From Flavobacterium caseinilyticum (GTDB lineage: Bacteria; Bacteroidota; Bacteroidia; Flavobacteriales; Flavobacteriaceae): a stretch of 64,000 nt of DNA. The DNA is taken from assembly GCF_004349085.1 (NCBI RefSeq), contig NZ_SMFM01000002.1:62001-126000 (forward strand), read 5' to 3'. Positions 10,051 through 18,481 of the stretch are shown piece by piece. The position numbers and the translations under genes are program-made. Position 1 is the stretch's first letter. Each line of letters begins with the position of its first letter. The notes below the pieces were generated by a model. It had not been told where the DNA came from. It did no database searches and saw only the letters and a program-made list of their open reading frames with translations.

Positions 10051-11565
10051 TTAAGCCATTGTTAACAAATCATTTTCTATTTGAAAAGTATTCAGGAAAC
10101 AAACTGTCTTTTCGATGTCATAATGTAAAATCCTGTCTTCTTTAATCACGGGAACTTCTTGGCGATACGCCAGTAAGAACATTTCAATAAAATCACTTGA
10201 TAGTAGTGGTCTTCTGTATTCAATGGCCTGCGAAGCACTCATCAATTCGATAGCTAAAATGCGTTCCAGATTATCCAAAACGCGTAATGCTTTGGTAGCA
10301 GCATTTGCTCCCATACTGACATGATCTTCCTGCCCGTTGCTGGAAACTATACTATCCACACTAGCGGGAGTTGCCAATTGCTTGTTTTGGCTCGCAATGC
10401 TGGCGGCTGTGTATTGAGGAATCATCAAACCAGAGTTCAAACCCGGATTATCGACTAAAAACGCCGGAAGATTTCGAGTTCCTGAAATCAACTGAAAGGT
10501 TCTTCGCTCAGAAATACTTCCCAATTCCGCCAATGCAATCGCCATGAAATCCAGTGCCAAAGCTAACGGCTGGCCATGAAAATTTCCTCCGGAAAGGATT
10601 TGATCGCTTTCAATGAAAATATTAGGATTATCTGTCACCGAATTGATTTCTGTTTTAAACACTTTTTTGACATAATCAATCGCATCTTTTGAAGCGCCAT
10701 GAACTTGAGGAATGCATCGAAACGAATAAGGATCTTGCACATGATTTTTAGGCTGTTCCATAATTTCGCTTCCTTCAAGAAATCCTTTTATGCGCTTGGC
10801 TGTTACAATTTGTCCTTTGTGAGGTCTAATAAAATGAATTAGTTCGTTGAAAGGTTCAATTCTTCCGTCAAAACCCTCCAAAGAAATTGTTCCTATCAAA
10901 TCAGCCAAATAAGAAAATTTACTGACTTTCATCAGAATATGCGCTCCATAGGAACTCATAAACTGCGTTCCGTTTAACAAAGCCAACCCTTCTTTTGACT
11001 GTAAAACAATAGGCTCCCAATCAAAATGTTTCAAAACTTCGCTCGAATGCACTTTCTTTCCTTCAAAATGCACCTCGCCTTCTCCTAATAACGGTAATGA
11101 TAAATGGGCCAGAGGCGCTAAATCACCTGAAGCTCCCAGCGAGCCTTGTGTATAAATTACCGGTAGAATATCATTATTATAAAAAGCAATCAAGCGCTCT
11201 ACTGTTTGTATTTGAATTCCGGAATGTCCGTAACTTAAGGATTGGATTTTAAGCAACAACATCAACTTTACAATATCGATCGGCACTTCCTCACCCGTTC
11301 CGCAAGAATGAGATTTTACTAAATTTTCCTGTAGTTTTGATAGGTTCTCGTTGGATATTTTCACATTACAAAGCGATCCAAAACCTGTATTTATACCGTA
11401 TATGGGTTCTGAATGAGAAGCCATTTTTTTGTCTAAATAATCCCTGCATTTTTGAATATTTACTTTAGCTTCTTCAGAGAGTGCAATAGATTTATTTTGT
11501 ACAATAATTTCCTGTAAGACATCAAAATTCAGCAATGCAGTACTTACATAATGTATATTGGTCAT
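10051..11565 (-). CDS. hutH: Histidine ammonia-lyase
   Basis: The enzyme deaminates L-histidine to urocanate, the first step of histidine degradation. The 504 residues match the family length. The self-forming MIO cofactor triad Ala-Ser-Gly lies at 145-147 in GSLGASGDLAPLAHL. The conserved catalytic Tyr is in YGINTGFGSL (residues 56-65), and downstream family motifs QEDHVSMGANAATKAL and SGGNFHGQPLALALDF are intact. No other hut gene (hutU, hutI, hutG) is next to it, so the pathway is either dispersed or this is a solitary copy. A related tyrosine/phenylalanine ammonia-lyase is less likely but cannot be excluded by eye. Confidence 0.92.
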   Translation of the reverse strand: MTNIHYVSTALLNFDVLQEIIVQNKSIALSEEAKVNIQKCRDYLDKKMASHSEPIYGINTGFGSLCNVKISNENLSKLQENLVKSHSCGTGEEVPIDIVKLMLLLKIQSLSYGHSGIQIQTVERLIAFYNNDILPVIYTQGSLGASGDLAPLAHLSLPLLGEGEVHFEGKKVHSSEVLKHFDWEPIVLQSKEGLALLNGTQFMSSYGAHILMKVSKFSYLADLIGTISLEGFDGRIEPFNELIHFIRPHKGQIVTAKRIKGFLEGSEIMEQPKNHVQDPYSFRCIPQVHGASKDAIDYVKKVFKTEINSVTDNPNIFIESDQILSGGNFHGQPLALALDFMAIALAELGSISERRTFQLISGTRNLPAFLVDNPGLNSGLMIPQYTAASIASQNKQLATPASVDSIVSSNGQEDHVSMGANAATKALRVLDNLERILAIELMSASQAIEYRRPLLSSDFIEMFLLAYRQEVPVIKEDRILHYDIEKTVCFLNTFQIENDLLTMA

Positions 11566-11982
11566 TTGTATTTTATATTTAATGGGTAAAATTCAGTAAA
11601 TCTATATTAATACACAACATTTATTGCTGATCATTTAATTTTTGAAGCGAAAAACATATTAAAGCTACATTTCCTTAAACCTTTAACAAACCAGCGTGGA
11701 AAAGTAATATTGTTTGTTGCCCAAATAATGTTAGAAATTACAGCACAATAAGGTTACGTGCCAGTTATTTAGATCCATTACAATAAATTAAAATTCACGG
11801 AAATAATTTAATTAAAGTGATGAAATGAAATAGTAAAGATTTTTAACATTTTGCATTTATAAGAATAGCTTCAATTTATACCTCCAAAATTAAACAATAT
11901 ACAATTATGGTCTATATGCAGCTGAATTATTAAAATATTCGCAAAAACGCATTTATAAGAGCACTCTATTTCTAAAAAACTG
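11566..11982. other. Intergenic region upstream of the threonine leader
   Basis: This is the AT-rich region between divergent hutH and the threonine operon. No open frame or hairpin of note was found. The 12-mer GCATTTATAAGA occurs twice, at 11853-11864 and 11949-11960, exactly 96 bp apart. The second copy lies just upstream of the presumed promoter, so it could be a regulator-binding site or chance. Confidence 0.4.
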
Positions 11983-11990
11983 TACTTTTG
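11983..11990 (+). promoter_or_regulatory. Probable -7 box of the thr operon leader
   Basis: TACTTTTG matches TAnnTTTG and lies 10 bp upstream of the leader-peptide ATG, which would give a nearly leaderless transcript. No TTG element is visible at the usual distance, so the start site is inferred from the -7 box alone. Confidence 0.45.
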
Positions 11991-12000
11991 ATAAACAATT

Positions 12001-12120
12001 ATGATAGAAAATAGGACTACATATTACTCTTCGATAACAGCTCAAATTTGGGTTGTTATTCCTGTTATATCTATCGCTACAACAACTACAACCCCTGTGG
12101 GGTATATACTTTACATATAA
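12001..12120 (+). CDS. Threonine operon leader peptide (attenuation peptide)
   Basis: A 39-codon frame (ATG at 12001, TAA at 12118) lies 86 bp before thrA. Its end reads VISIATTTTTPVGYILYI. Five consecutive Thr codons occupy 12079-12093, and over the whole peptide Thr, Ile and Val make up 8, 8 and 4 of 39 residues. In enterobacteria, a leader rich in Thr and Ile codons controls thrABC by ribosome stalling. Here the same logic is suggested by composition, by position and by a following hairpin with a U-run. It is followed at once by a small GC hairpin (ACCCC-TGT-GGGGT, 12091-12103) that overlaps the last Thr codon. Translation of the peptide is inferred, not shown. Confidence 0.75.
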   Translation: MIENRTTYYSSITAQIWVVIPVISIATTTTTPVGYILYI

Positions 12121-12144
12121 TCCTATTTTTGTATTTTTTTCTTT

Positions 12145-12188
12145 AAAAGGAAAAGATACCACATATATAATAGTGTTTCCTTTTTTAT
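12145..12188 (+). terminator. Attenuator terminator hairpin of the thr operon
   Basis: AAAAGGAAA (12145-12153) pairs with TTTCCTTTT (12176-12184), with an inner CAC/GTG pairing at 12160-12162 and 12173-12175 and a 6-nt bulge. The 3' arm runs into a T tract. It ends about 20 bp before the thrA ATG. The segment GTGGGGTAT (12097-12105) is partly complementary to ATACCAC at 12156-12162, which offers an alternative pairing that would disrupt this hairpin. Confidence 0.6.
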
Positions 12189-12206
12189 AAAATAAATACA
12201 AACAAG

Positions 12207-14654
12207 ATGAAAGTATTAAAATTTGGCGGAACTTCTGTAGCCAATGCGCAAAATATAGAGTTAGCCTTAGCAATAGTTCAAAATCAGGCGAAACATGATC
12301 AGCTGATTGTAGTGGTATCTGCACTCAGCAAAGTAACCGATTTACTTCAGCTAGCCTCAGTTACAGCTGCGTCTAATAACGATAGTTATAAAGAGATTGT
12401 AGCTGATATTGAGAAAAGACATTTAGATGCTTTGAAAGAATTAATTCCTGTAAACGAGCAAAGCAGTTTATTGAGTCATATTAAAAGAATTATAAATCAT
12501 CTTGAAACCCTGCTGGATGGTTGCTTTCTATTGGGAGAACTTTCTCCTCGAACTTCTGACACTATTTTAAGTTTTGGTGAATTATTATCTTCTTATATTT
12601 TTGCGGAGGCACTCAAGCAAAATATGAAAAATTGCAGTTACAAAGACAGTCGTGAACTGATAAAAACAGATAATCATTTTAGCAAAGCGGCGGTGAATTT
12701 TGAAGTTTCAAATCAGTTAATTAGTGATTTTTTTGCTTCAAATGAGAGTCAGGTAGTAATTATGCCTGGTTTCATCTCATCATCAATAGACGGTATAAAC
12801 ACTACACTAGGTCGCGGTGGCTCTGATTATACAGCTGCAATTTTAGCAGCAGCACTGGATGTAACTAATCTGGAAATATGGACCGATGTCAACGGAATGT
12901 ATACCGCAAATCCAAAAATCGTAAAGCAAGCGCAGCCCATCGCTTCTATTTCCTATCAGGAAGCGATGGAATTATCTCATTTTGGCGCCAAAGTTTTGTT
13001 TCCTCCAACTATTCAGCCCGTTTTGCGGAAGAACATTCCAATACATATCAAGAATACTTTTGAGCCAGAAGCAGAGGGAACTTATATTTCAGAACAAACC
13101 ATTTCAAATACAAATCCCGTAAAAGGAATTAGTCATATTGAAAATATTACATTAATCACACTTGAAGGTTCCGGAATGATTGGGGTTTCAGGCTCATCGA
13201 AACGACTATTTGAAGTATTGTCGCTTAATGATATCAACGTTATATTTATTACTCAAGCTTCGTCTGAACATTCTATCTGTATCGGAATCTTAAATAATGA
13301 TGCCGAAATTGCGGAAAAGGCAATCAACGAAGCATTTGAAATTGAAATTTTGCAACATAAAATTGAGCCATGCATTATCGAAAAAAACCTTTGCATCATT
13401 GCATTAGTGGGCGAAAAAATGAAAAATCATCAAGGATTAAGTGGTAAAATGTTCAGTACCTTAGGAAAAAATAACGTCAATATTCGTGCGATTGCACAAG
13501 GGGCTTCCGAGAGAAATATATCAGCTGTAATCAATCAAAGAGACGTCAACAAAGCACTAAATACACTGCATGAACGATTTTTTGAAGACAATATCAAACA
13601 GCTGAACTTGTTTGTAATGGGCGTTGGGAATGTAGGGGAGAAATTTATCGATCAAATTAGTCAACAAAACAAATTCCTAAAAGATAACTTGAAGATAAAC
13701 CTTCGCGTAATTGCTTTATCTAATTCTCGAAAAATGCATTTTGACGTCGATGGAATCGATTTAAAAATGTGGCAATCTGTTTTAGATAACGGAGAAGCTG
13801 CAGACAAAGAGTCCTTTATTGAAAATGTAAAAGAGCTAAATTTACGAAATAGTATTTTTATAGATATCACAGCTAATGAAAGTATATCTAAAACATATGA
13901 AAAATTTTTAAAACAGAATATCGCAGTAGTAACTTGCAACAAAATTGCTTGTTCCTCTGCATATGATTCTTATAAAAACCTGAAAAACTTATCGCGAAAA
14001 TACAATTCTCCCTTCCTTTTTGAAACTAACGTTGGGGCTGGATTACCAATCATCGACACGGTAAAAAACTTGATTGCATCAGGTGACAAAGTCAATAAAA
14101 TTCAAGCAGTTTTATCGGGAAGTTTGAACTTTATTTTCAATAATTTTGATGAAAACAACACTTTCCATAACGTAGTTAAAGAAGCTGGAGTTCAAGGATT
14201 TACCGAACCAGATCCAAAAATTGATTTGAGTGGAGTTGATGTTGCCCGGAAGATACTAATCTTGATACGAGAAAGTGGTTATAAAATGGAAATTGAAGAA
14301 ATTGCCAACGAATCTTTTATGCCTGCTGAATGTTTGGATACCACTTCAAATGAAGCGTTTTTCGAATCCTTGCAAACACATGCAGTTCATTTTGAGACTA
14401 TTTATCAAGAAGCGTTGAGCAAAAATTCTCGTTTGAAATACGTGGCGCAATTCGAAAACGGAAAAGCGAATGTTGGTTTACAATTCATTCCCAAAGACCA
14501 TCCTTTTTACAATTTGGAAGGAAAAGACAACATCGTATTATTCTTTACAGATCGTTATGTGGACCAACCTTTATTGATAAAAGGTGCCGGCGCAGGAGCT
14601 GCAGTTACCGCATCAGGAATATTTGCTGATGTCATTAGAATTGGAAACGTATAA
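12207..14654 (+). CDS. thrA: Bifunctional aspartate kinase / homoserine dehydrogenase I
   Basis: The protein carries out the first and third steps from aspartate towards threonine. The 815 residues fit the fused ThrA architecture. The amino-acid kinase domain starts with KVLKFGGTSVANAQNIE and has the nucleotide motif TLGRGGSDYTAAILAAAL. Two ACT regulatory domains follow around 315-460 (GVSGSSKRLFEVLSLNDINV and KMFSTLGKNNVNIRAIAQ). The NAD(P)-dependent homoserine dehydrogenase domain starts with LFVMGVGNVGEKFI near 470, with the catalytic-domain segment VLSGSLNFIFNNF near 630. ACT domains imply feedback inhibition, normally by threonine. It is the first gene after the leader peptide and hairpin. 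Confidence 0.96.
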   Translation: MKVLKFGGTSVANAQNIELALAIVQNQAKHDQLIVVVSALSKVTDLLQLASVTAASNNDSYKEIVADIEKRHLDALKELIPVNEQSSLLSHIKRIINHLETLLDGCFLLGELSPRTSDTILSFGELLSSYIFAEALKQNMKNCSYKDSRELIKTDNHFSKAAVNFEVSNQLISDFFASNESQVVIMPGFISSSIDGINTTLGRGGSDYTAAILAAALDVTNLEIWTDVNGMYTANPKIVKQAQPIASISYQEAMELSHFGAKVLFPPTIQPVLRKNIPIHIKNTFEPEAEGTYISEQTISNTNPVKGISHIENITLITLEGSGMIGVSGSSKRLFEVLSLNDINVIFITQASSEHSICIGILNNDAEIAEKAINEAFEIEILQHKIEPCIIEKNLCIIALVGEKMKNHQGLSGKMFSTLGKNNVNIRAIAQGASERNISAVINQRDVNKALNTLHERFFEDNIKQLNLFVMGVGNVGEKFIDQISQQNKFLKDNLKINLRVIALSNSRKMHFDVDGIDLKMWQSVLDNGEAADKESFIENVKELNLRNSIFIDITANESISKTYEKFLKQNIAVVTCNKIACSSAYDSYKNLKNLSRKYNSPFLFETNVGAGLPIIDTVKNLIASGDKVNKIQAVLSGSLNFIFNNFDENNTFHNVVKEAGVQGFTEPDPKIDLSGVDVARKILILIRESGYKMEIEEIANESFMPAECLDTTSNEAFFESLQTHAVHFETIYQEALSKNSRLKYVAQFENGKANVGLQFIPKDHPFYNLEGKDNIVLFFTDRYVDQPLLIKGAGAGAAVTASGIFADVIRIGNV

Positions 14655-14675
14655 AAATAGTTTAAAGTTTTCTTT

Positions 14676-14723
14676 GTTTAAAGTTTCAAGTTCTACAACT
14701 GGCAACAACTTTAAACTTTAAAC
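14676..14723. repeat. GTTTAAA-heptad hairpin between thrA and thrB
   Basis: GTTTAAAGTTTCAAGTT (14676-14692) is the near-perfect inverse of AACTTTAAACTTTAAAC (14707-14723), with one mismatch and a 14-nt loop. Related heptads also precede it from 14670. The same motif recurs at 41176-41254. Within the thr operon it could act as a processing or stability element; it has no long T-run. Confidence 0.7.
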
Positions 14724-14738
14724 CTGAAATAAAACAAC

Positions 14739-15659
14739 ATGAACGAAATAAAAATATTTTGCCCCGCCACTATCGCCAATCTTTCCTGCGGATTTGATGT
14801 CCTTGGACTTTGTTTAGAAACTGCGGGTGACGAAATGATTATTCGAAAATCAAACATAAAAGGGATTCGCATCACTAAAATTGTGGGTGCCGACTTGCCT
14901 TTGGAAACCGAAAAAAATGTTGCCGGAGTATCCGCTTTGGCGATGCTGGAAGCGGTAGAAACCGAATTTGGATTCGAAATAGAAATATATAAAAATATCA
15001 AAGCCGGAAGCGGAATTGGCAGCAGTGCCGCTAGTTCGGCTGGGGCAGTTTTTGGAATCAATGAATTATTGGGACGTCCATTCACCAGAAAAGAATTGGT
15101 TTTATTCGCGATGCAAGGCGAAAAACTAGCCAGCGGAAACGCTCATGCTGATAACGTTGCTCCTGCCCTTTTGGGTGGCTTTACGCTGGTGAGAAGTTCG
15201 AATCCGTTGGATATTATCAAAATAGAAAGTCCTTCGGAATTGTACGCCACCGTGATTCATCCTCAAATTGAGTTAAAAACTTCAGATGCGCGTTCGGTAT
15301 TGAAACAAACCGTTTCCTTGAAAAGTGCTATTACGCAATGGGGAAATGTGGGCGGATTAATTGCCGGATTATATACCAAAGATTATGATTTGATCGGACG
15401 TTCGTTGCACGATGAAATCGTAGAACCGCTGCGCTCTGTTTTGATTCCCGGATTTGATTTAATCAAGAAAACAGCCTACGAAAACGGAGCTTTGGGTTCC
15501 GGAATTTCGGGTTCCGGTCCTTCGATTTTTGCTTTAAGCAAAGGAGAGGAAACCGCTGATAAAATCGCAAAAGCCATGAGCGCAGTGTACGACGAAATGA
15601 ATTTACCGTATGAAATTCACGTTTCTAAAGTCAATGATGAAGGAATAAAAATTATTTAA
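14739..15659 (+). CDS. thrB: Homoserine kinase
   Basis: The enzyme phosphorylates homoserine with ATP in the threonine branch. It is a GHMP-family kinase of 306 residues, the usual length. The phosphate-binding glycine-serine loop is KAGSGIGSSAASSAGAVF near residues 89-106, the N-terminal motif is CPATIANLSCGFDVLGLC, and the C-terminal GHMP motif is GALGSGISGSGPSIFAL. It is the second gene of thrA-thrB-thrC, 84 bp after thrA, the gap being filled by a heptad hairpin. Its codons are somewhat richer in GC than the flanking cassette at 17.3-19.2 kb. Confidence 0.95.
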   Translation: MNEIKIFCPATIANLSCGFDVLGLCLETAGDEMIIRKSNIKGIRITKIVGADLPLETEKNVAGVSALAMLEAVETEFGFEIEIYKNIKAGSGIGSSAASSAGAVFGINELLGRPFTRKELVLFAMQGEKLASGNAHADNVAPALLGGFTLVRSSNPLDIIKIESPSELYATVIHPQIELKTSDARSVLKQTVSLKSAITQWGNVGGLIAGLYTKDYDLIGRSLHDEIVEPLRSVLIPGFDLIKKTAYENGALGSGISGSGPSIFALSKGEETADKIAKAMSAVYDEMNLPYEIHVSKVNDEGIKII

Positions 15660-15744
15660 GAATTATGATTAATGATTTTTGATTATAGATATAAATCTTG
15701 TTGCGAAAAAATCAAAAATAAAATATCTTCAATCAAAAATACAA

Positions 15745-17034
15745 ATGAAATATTACAGTTTAAACCACAAAGCACCCAATGTTTCTTTTAAAGAAGCCCT
15801 TATCAAAGGACTAGCCACTGATAAAGGTTTGTATTTCCCGGAAACAATAACTCCTTTAGCTCCAACTTTTTTTGATGCAATTGAGAATATGAGCCATGAA
15901 GAAATTGCTTTTGAAGCGATTCAACAATTTGTGGGCGATGAAATTCCTGAAGAAACCTTAAAGCATATCATTGCCGAAACTTTATGTTTTAATTTTCCAG
16001 TTGTCCAGGTGGAAAAAGACATTTATTCCCTAGAATTGTTTCATGGTCCAACAATGGCTTTCAAGGATGTAGGCGCGCGTTTTATGTCACGTTGTTTGGG
16101 TTATTTCAATAAAGATAATAAAAACAGTAAAAACACTGTTCTTGTAGCGACTTCTGGTGATACTGGTGGTGCTGTAGCCAGCGGTTTTCTTGGTGTGAAA
16201 GGCGTTGAAGTGATTATCCTTTATCCATCGGGAAAAGTGAGCGATATTCAGGAACGCCAATTGACTACTTTAGGTCAGAATATTAAAGCGCTGGAAGTAG
16301 ATGGTGTTTTTGATGATTGTCAGGATATGGTGAAAAAAGCATTTTTGGATGAAAGTCTAAAACATAAAAACCTGACTTCAGCAAATTCTATTAATATTGC
16401 GCGCTGGTTGCCACAAATGTTTTATTTCTTCTTTGCGTATAAAGCCTTAAAGAAAGAAAACAAACCAATAGTTTTTTCTTGTCCAAGCGGGAATTTTGGA
16501 AATATTTGCGCAGGTATTATTGCTAAAAAATTGGGATTGCCTATCGAACATTTTGTAGCTTCCACCAATGTAAATGATACGGTTCCGAGATTTTTAGAAA
16601 ACGGCATTTACGATCCGATGCCTTCAATCGCCACAATTTCGAATGCGATGGATGTCGGAAATCCAAGTAATTTTATCCGAATTCAGGAAATGTACCAAAA
16701 TGATTTGGAGCAGTTCAAAAAAGATTTTTCTTCGTTTACGTTCTCTGATGCAGAAACGATTGAAGCCATGAAAACCATTTACAATACCGAAGGATACATT
16801 GCTGAACCACACGGGGCTGTTGGATACCTGGGATTAAAAAAAGAATTACAAAATCATCCGACTGCGATTGGTATTTTCTTAGAAACCGCTCACCCAATTA
16901 AGTTTTTAGACACCGTGGAACAAACATTAAACGTAAAACTGCCGATTCCAACACAAATTGAAAGTGTTTTAGGAAAGGTAAAAGTAAGCGTAAAAATTAA
17001 AACTTATGAGGAATTGAAAGTGTTTTTGGGATAA
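15745..17034 (+). CDS. thrC: Threonine synthase
   Basis: This PLP enzyme converts phosphohomoserine to threonine and ends the pathway. The start is placed at the ATG at 15745 (MKYYSLNHKAPNVSFKEAL), which matches the family N-terminus. An upstream in-frame ATG at 15679 would add an AT-rich, unconserved 22-residue extension. The resulting 429 residues contain the PLP lysine in FHGPTMAFKDVGARF and the phosphate-binding run LVATSGDTGGAVASGF, followed by SANSINIARWLPQMFYFF. It belongs to the operon with thrA and thrB and is closed by a strong hairpin. Confidence 0.95.
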   Translation: MKYYSLNHKAPNVSFKEALIKGLATDKGLYFPETITPLAPTFFDAIENMSHEEIAFEAIQQFVGDEIPEETLKHIIAETLCFNFPVVQVEKDIYSLELFHGPTMAFKDVGARFMSRCLGYFNKDNKNSKNTVLVATSGDTGGAVASGFLGVKGVEVIILYPSGKVSDIQERQLTTLGQNIKALEVDGVFDDCQDMVKKAFLDESLKHKNLTSANSINIARWLPQMFYFFFAYKALKKENKPIVFSCPSGNFGNICAGIIAKKLGLPIEHFVASTNVNDTVPRFLENGIYDPMPSIATISNAMDVGNPSNFIRIQEMYQNDLEQFKKDFSSFTFSDAETIEAMKTIYNTEGYIAEPHGAVGYLGLKKELQNHPTAIGIFLETAHPIKFLDTVEQTLNVKLPIPTQIESVLGKVKVSVKIKTYEELKVFLG

Positions 17035-17059
17035 AAATTTAACGAATATTTTAAAATAC

Positions 17060-17095
17060 AAACCGACTGAGAAGTAATTTTCAGTCGGTTTATTA
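17060..17095 (+). terminator. Intrinsic terminator of the thr operon
   Basis: AACCGACTGA (17061-17070) pairs perfectly with TCAGTCGGTT (17081-17090) and is followed by TTATTATT. It begins 26 bp after the thrC stop. Confidence 0.8.
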
Positions 17096-17341
17096 TTGTG
17101 GCAATTCGTCAGATTTTTTTTATAGTTAAATTAGCTTTTTGAGAGTAAATTTGTTAGGTTTGTTGAGGATAAAAAACAAAATATTGTGCAAATCTATCTT
17201 ATTTGGGCTTATAGTCACTACTTTCTATCAATGCAAGTTGTCTACCATCATGAAAAATTTCATAACGATTGCGAATGGTTACAAAATATTAATAATAATA
17301 ATTTAAAATGTTTATTTTTGTAAAATAAATTTTAAAAACAA
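17096..17341. other. AT-rich gap upstream of the ATPase cassette
   Basis: No gene was recognised here. Just before the ATPase, TATTTTTG at 17313-17320 fits the -7 consensus and lies 21 bp before the ATG at 17342. A TTG partner at the usual spacing is missing. Confidence 0.4.
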
Positions 17342-18478
17342 ATGAAACTTCTTTCAATAAAATATACGAATACAGAACAAGAATGGGGATTTGAAGAAAT
17401 TAATTTCTTTGATTTAACATTATTAGTTGGCGTATCCGGAGTTGGAAAAACTCAAATACTTCGTTCAATTTATACTTTAAAACATATTGCCGACGGAAGT
17501 AGCCAAAACGGAGTAAAGTGGGAAGTTAATTTTCAAACTTTAAGTGGCAACACATATTTATGGAAAGGAGAATTTGAAAATGTTAAATTAAAAAACGAAT
17601 TTATTCCTGACATTTTTGATGACGAAAAAGACAAAATTAAACCCAAAATCATTTCTGAACAAATATTATTAAATGGTGAAGAAATAATTTTTAGAGATAA
17701 TAATGTTTTTAACTTTAGTGGAAAAGAAATGCCAAAACTTATCTCCACTGAAAGTGCTATTAATATTTTAAAAGAAGAAGAATTAATTAAAGAAATTTAT
17801 GACAGTTTCAAATTAATCATCTTTAGAGATCATACACAAAAAGAAGGTATAAGATATAGCCATTTAAGTATTGAAAAACTTAAAAATAAATACAAAACAT
17901 TTGACCAAATAAAAGAAAGTGATTTAGACACATTTCATAAATTTGCTTTAGTTTATGATATTTCTAAGCCAACTTTTGAAGAAATTAAATCCAGATTTAT
18001 TGAAGTATTTCCTCAAATTGAAGACTTAAAAGTTGAACCAATAGTTGACAATGATTTTTCAAGTTTTATATTTGAAGCAACAGTTATTCAAATAAAAGAA
18101 ATTGGAGTTGAGAAATGGATTCCACACAATAGAATGTCATCAGGTATGTTAAGAACACTAATACATATTGCAGAAATGTATCTGTGGAATGAAGGTACAG
18201 TAATCTTAATAGATGAATTTGAAAATAGTCTCGGTCTAAACTGTATTGATGTTCTTACGGAGGATTTGATTTATGACAACAATAATATTCAATTTATTGC
18301 AACAAGTCATCATCCATACATAATTAACAAAATTCCATACGATTATTGGAAAATTGTAACTAGAAAAGGAAGTATAATTAAAACCTTTGATGCAAAGGAT
18401 TTTGATTTTGGAAAATCACATCACGATAGGTTTATGAGTTTAATAAATCATCCTTTTTATAAGCAAGGTATTTCTTAA
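17342..18478 (+). CDS. AAA/ABC-type ATPase of a two-gene cassette
   Basis: This is a 378-residue soluble ATPase of the AAA_15/AAA_21 (OLD/RecF-like) type. Walker A is GVSGVGKTQ at 30-38, an ABC-signature-like stretch is RMSSGMLRTLIHIAEMYLW near 260-280, and Walker B is VILIDEFEN at 287-295. A His-switch-type motif follows in ATSHHPYIINKI near 320. The frame is strikingly AT-rich (Lys, Asn, Ile, Glu codons) compared with the thr genes. It is followed after 3 bp by a TOPRIM-like gene. ATPase plus TOPRIM-nuclease pairs occur in anti-phage systems (OLD, Gabija, Rlo/AbiL-like), so a defence role is inferred by analogy. The family is not certain. Confidence 0.75.
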   Translation: MKLLSIKYTNTEQEWGFEEINFFDLTLLVGVSGVGKTQILRSIYTLKHIADGSSQNGVKWEVNFQTLSGNTYLWKGEFENVKLKNEFIPDIFDDEKDKIKPKIISEQILLNGEEIIFRDNNVFNFSGKEMPKLISTESAINILKEEELIKEIYDSFKLIIFRDHTQKEGIRYSHLSIEKLKNKYKTFDQIKESDLDTFHKFALVYDISKPTFEEIKSRFIEVFPQIEDLKVEPIVDNDFSSFIFEATVIQIKEIGVEKWIPHNRMSSGMLRTLIHIAEMYLWNEGTVILIDEFENSLGLNCIDVLTEDLIYDNNNIQFIATSHHPYIINKIPYDYWKIVTRKGSIIKTFDAKDFDFGKSHHDRFMSLINHPFYKQGIS

Positions 18479-18481
18479 TTT

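Noticed and set aside
11953-12324. Minus-strand open frame (123 codons) across the thr leader
   Set aside because: It is antisense to the leader peptide and the start of thrA, with no family motif and no promoter; the plus-strand interpretation explains the codon pattern.
15679-15744. N-terminal extension of thrC from an upstream ATG
   Set aside because: The 22 extra residues are AT-rich and unlike the family; MKYYSLNHKAPN at 15745 is the conserved beginning.
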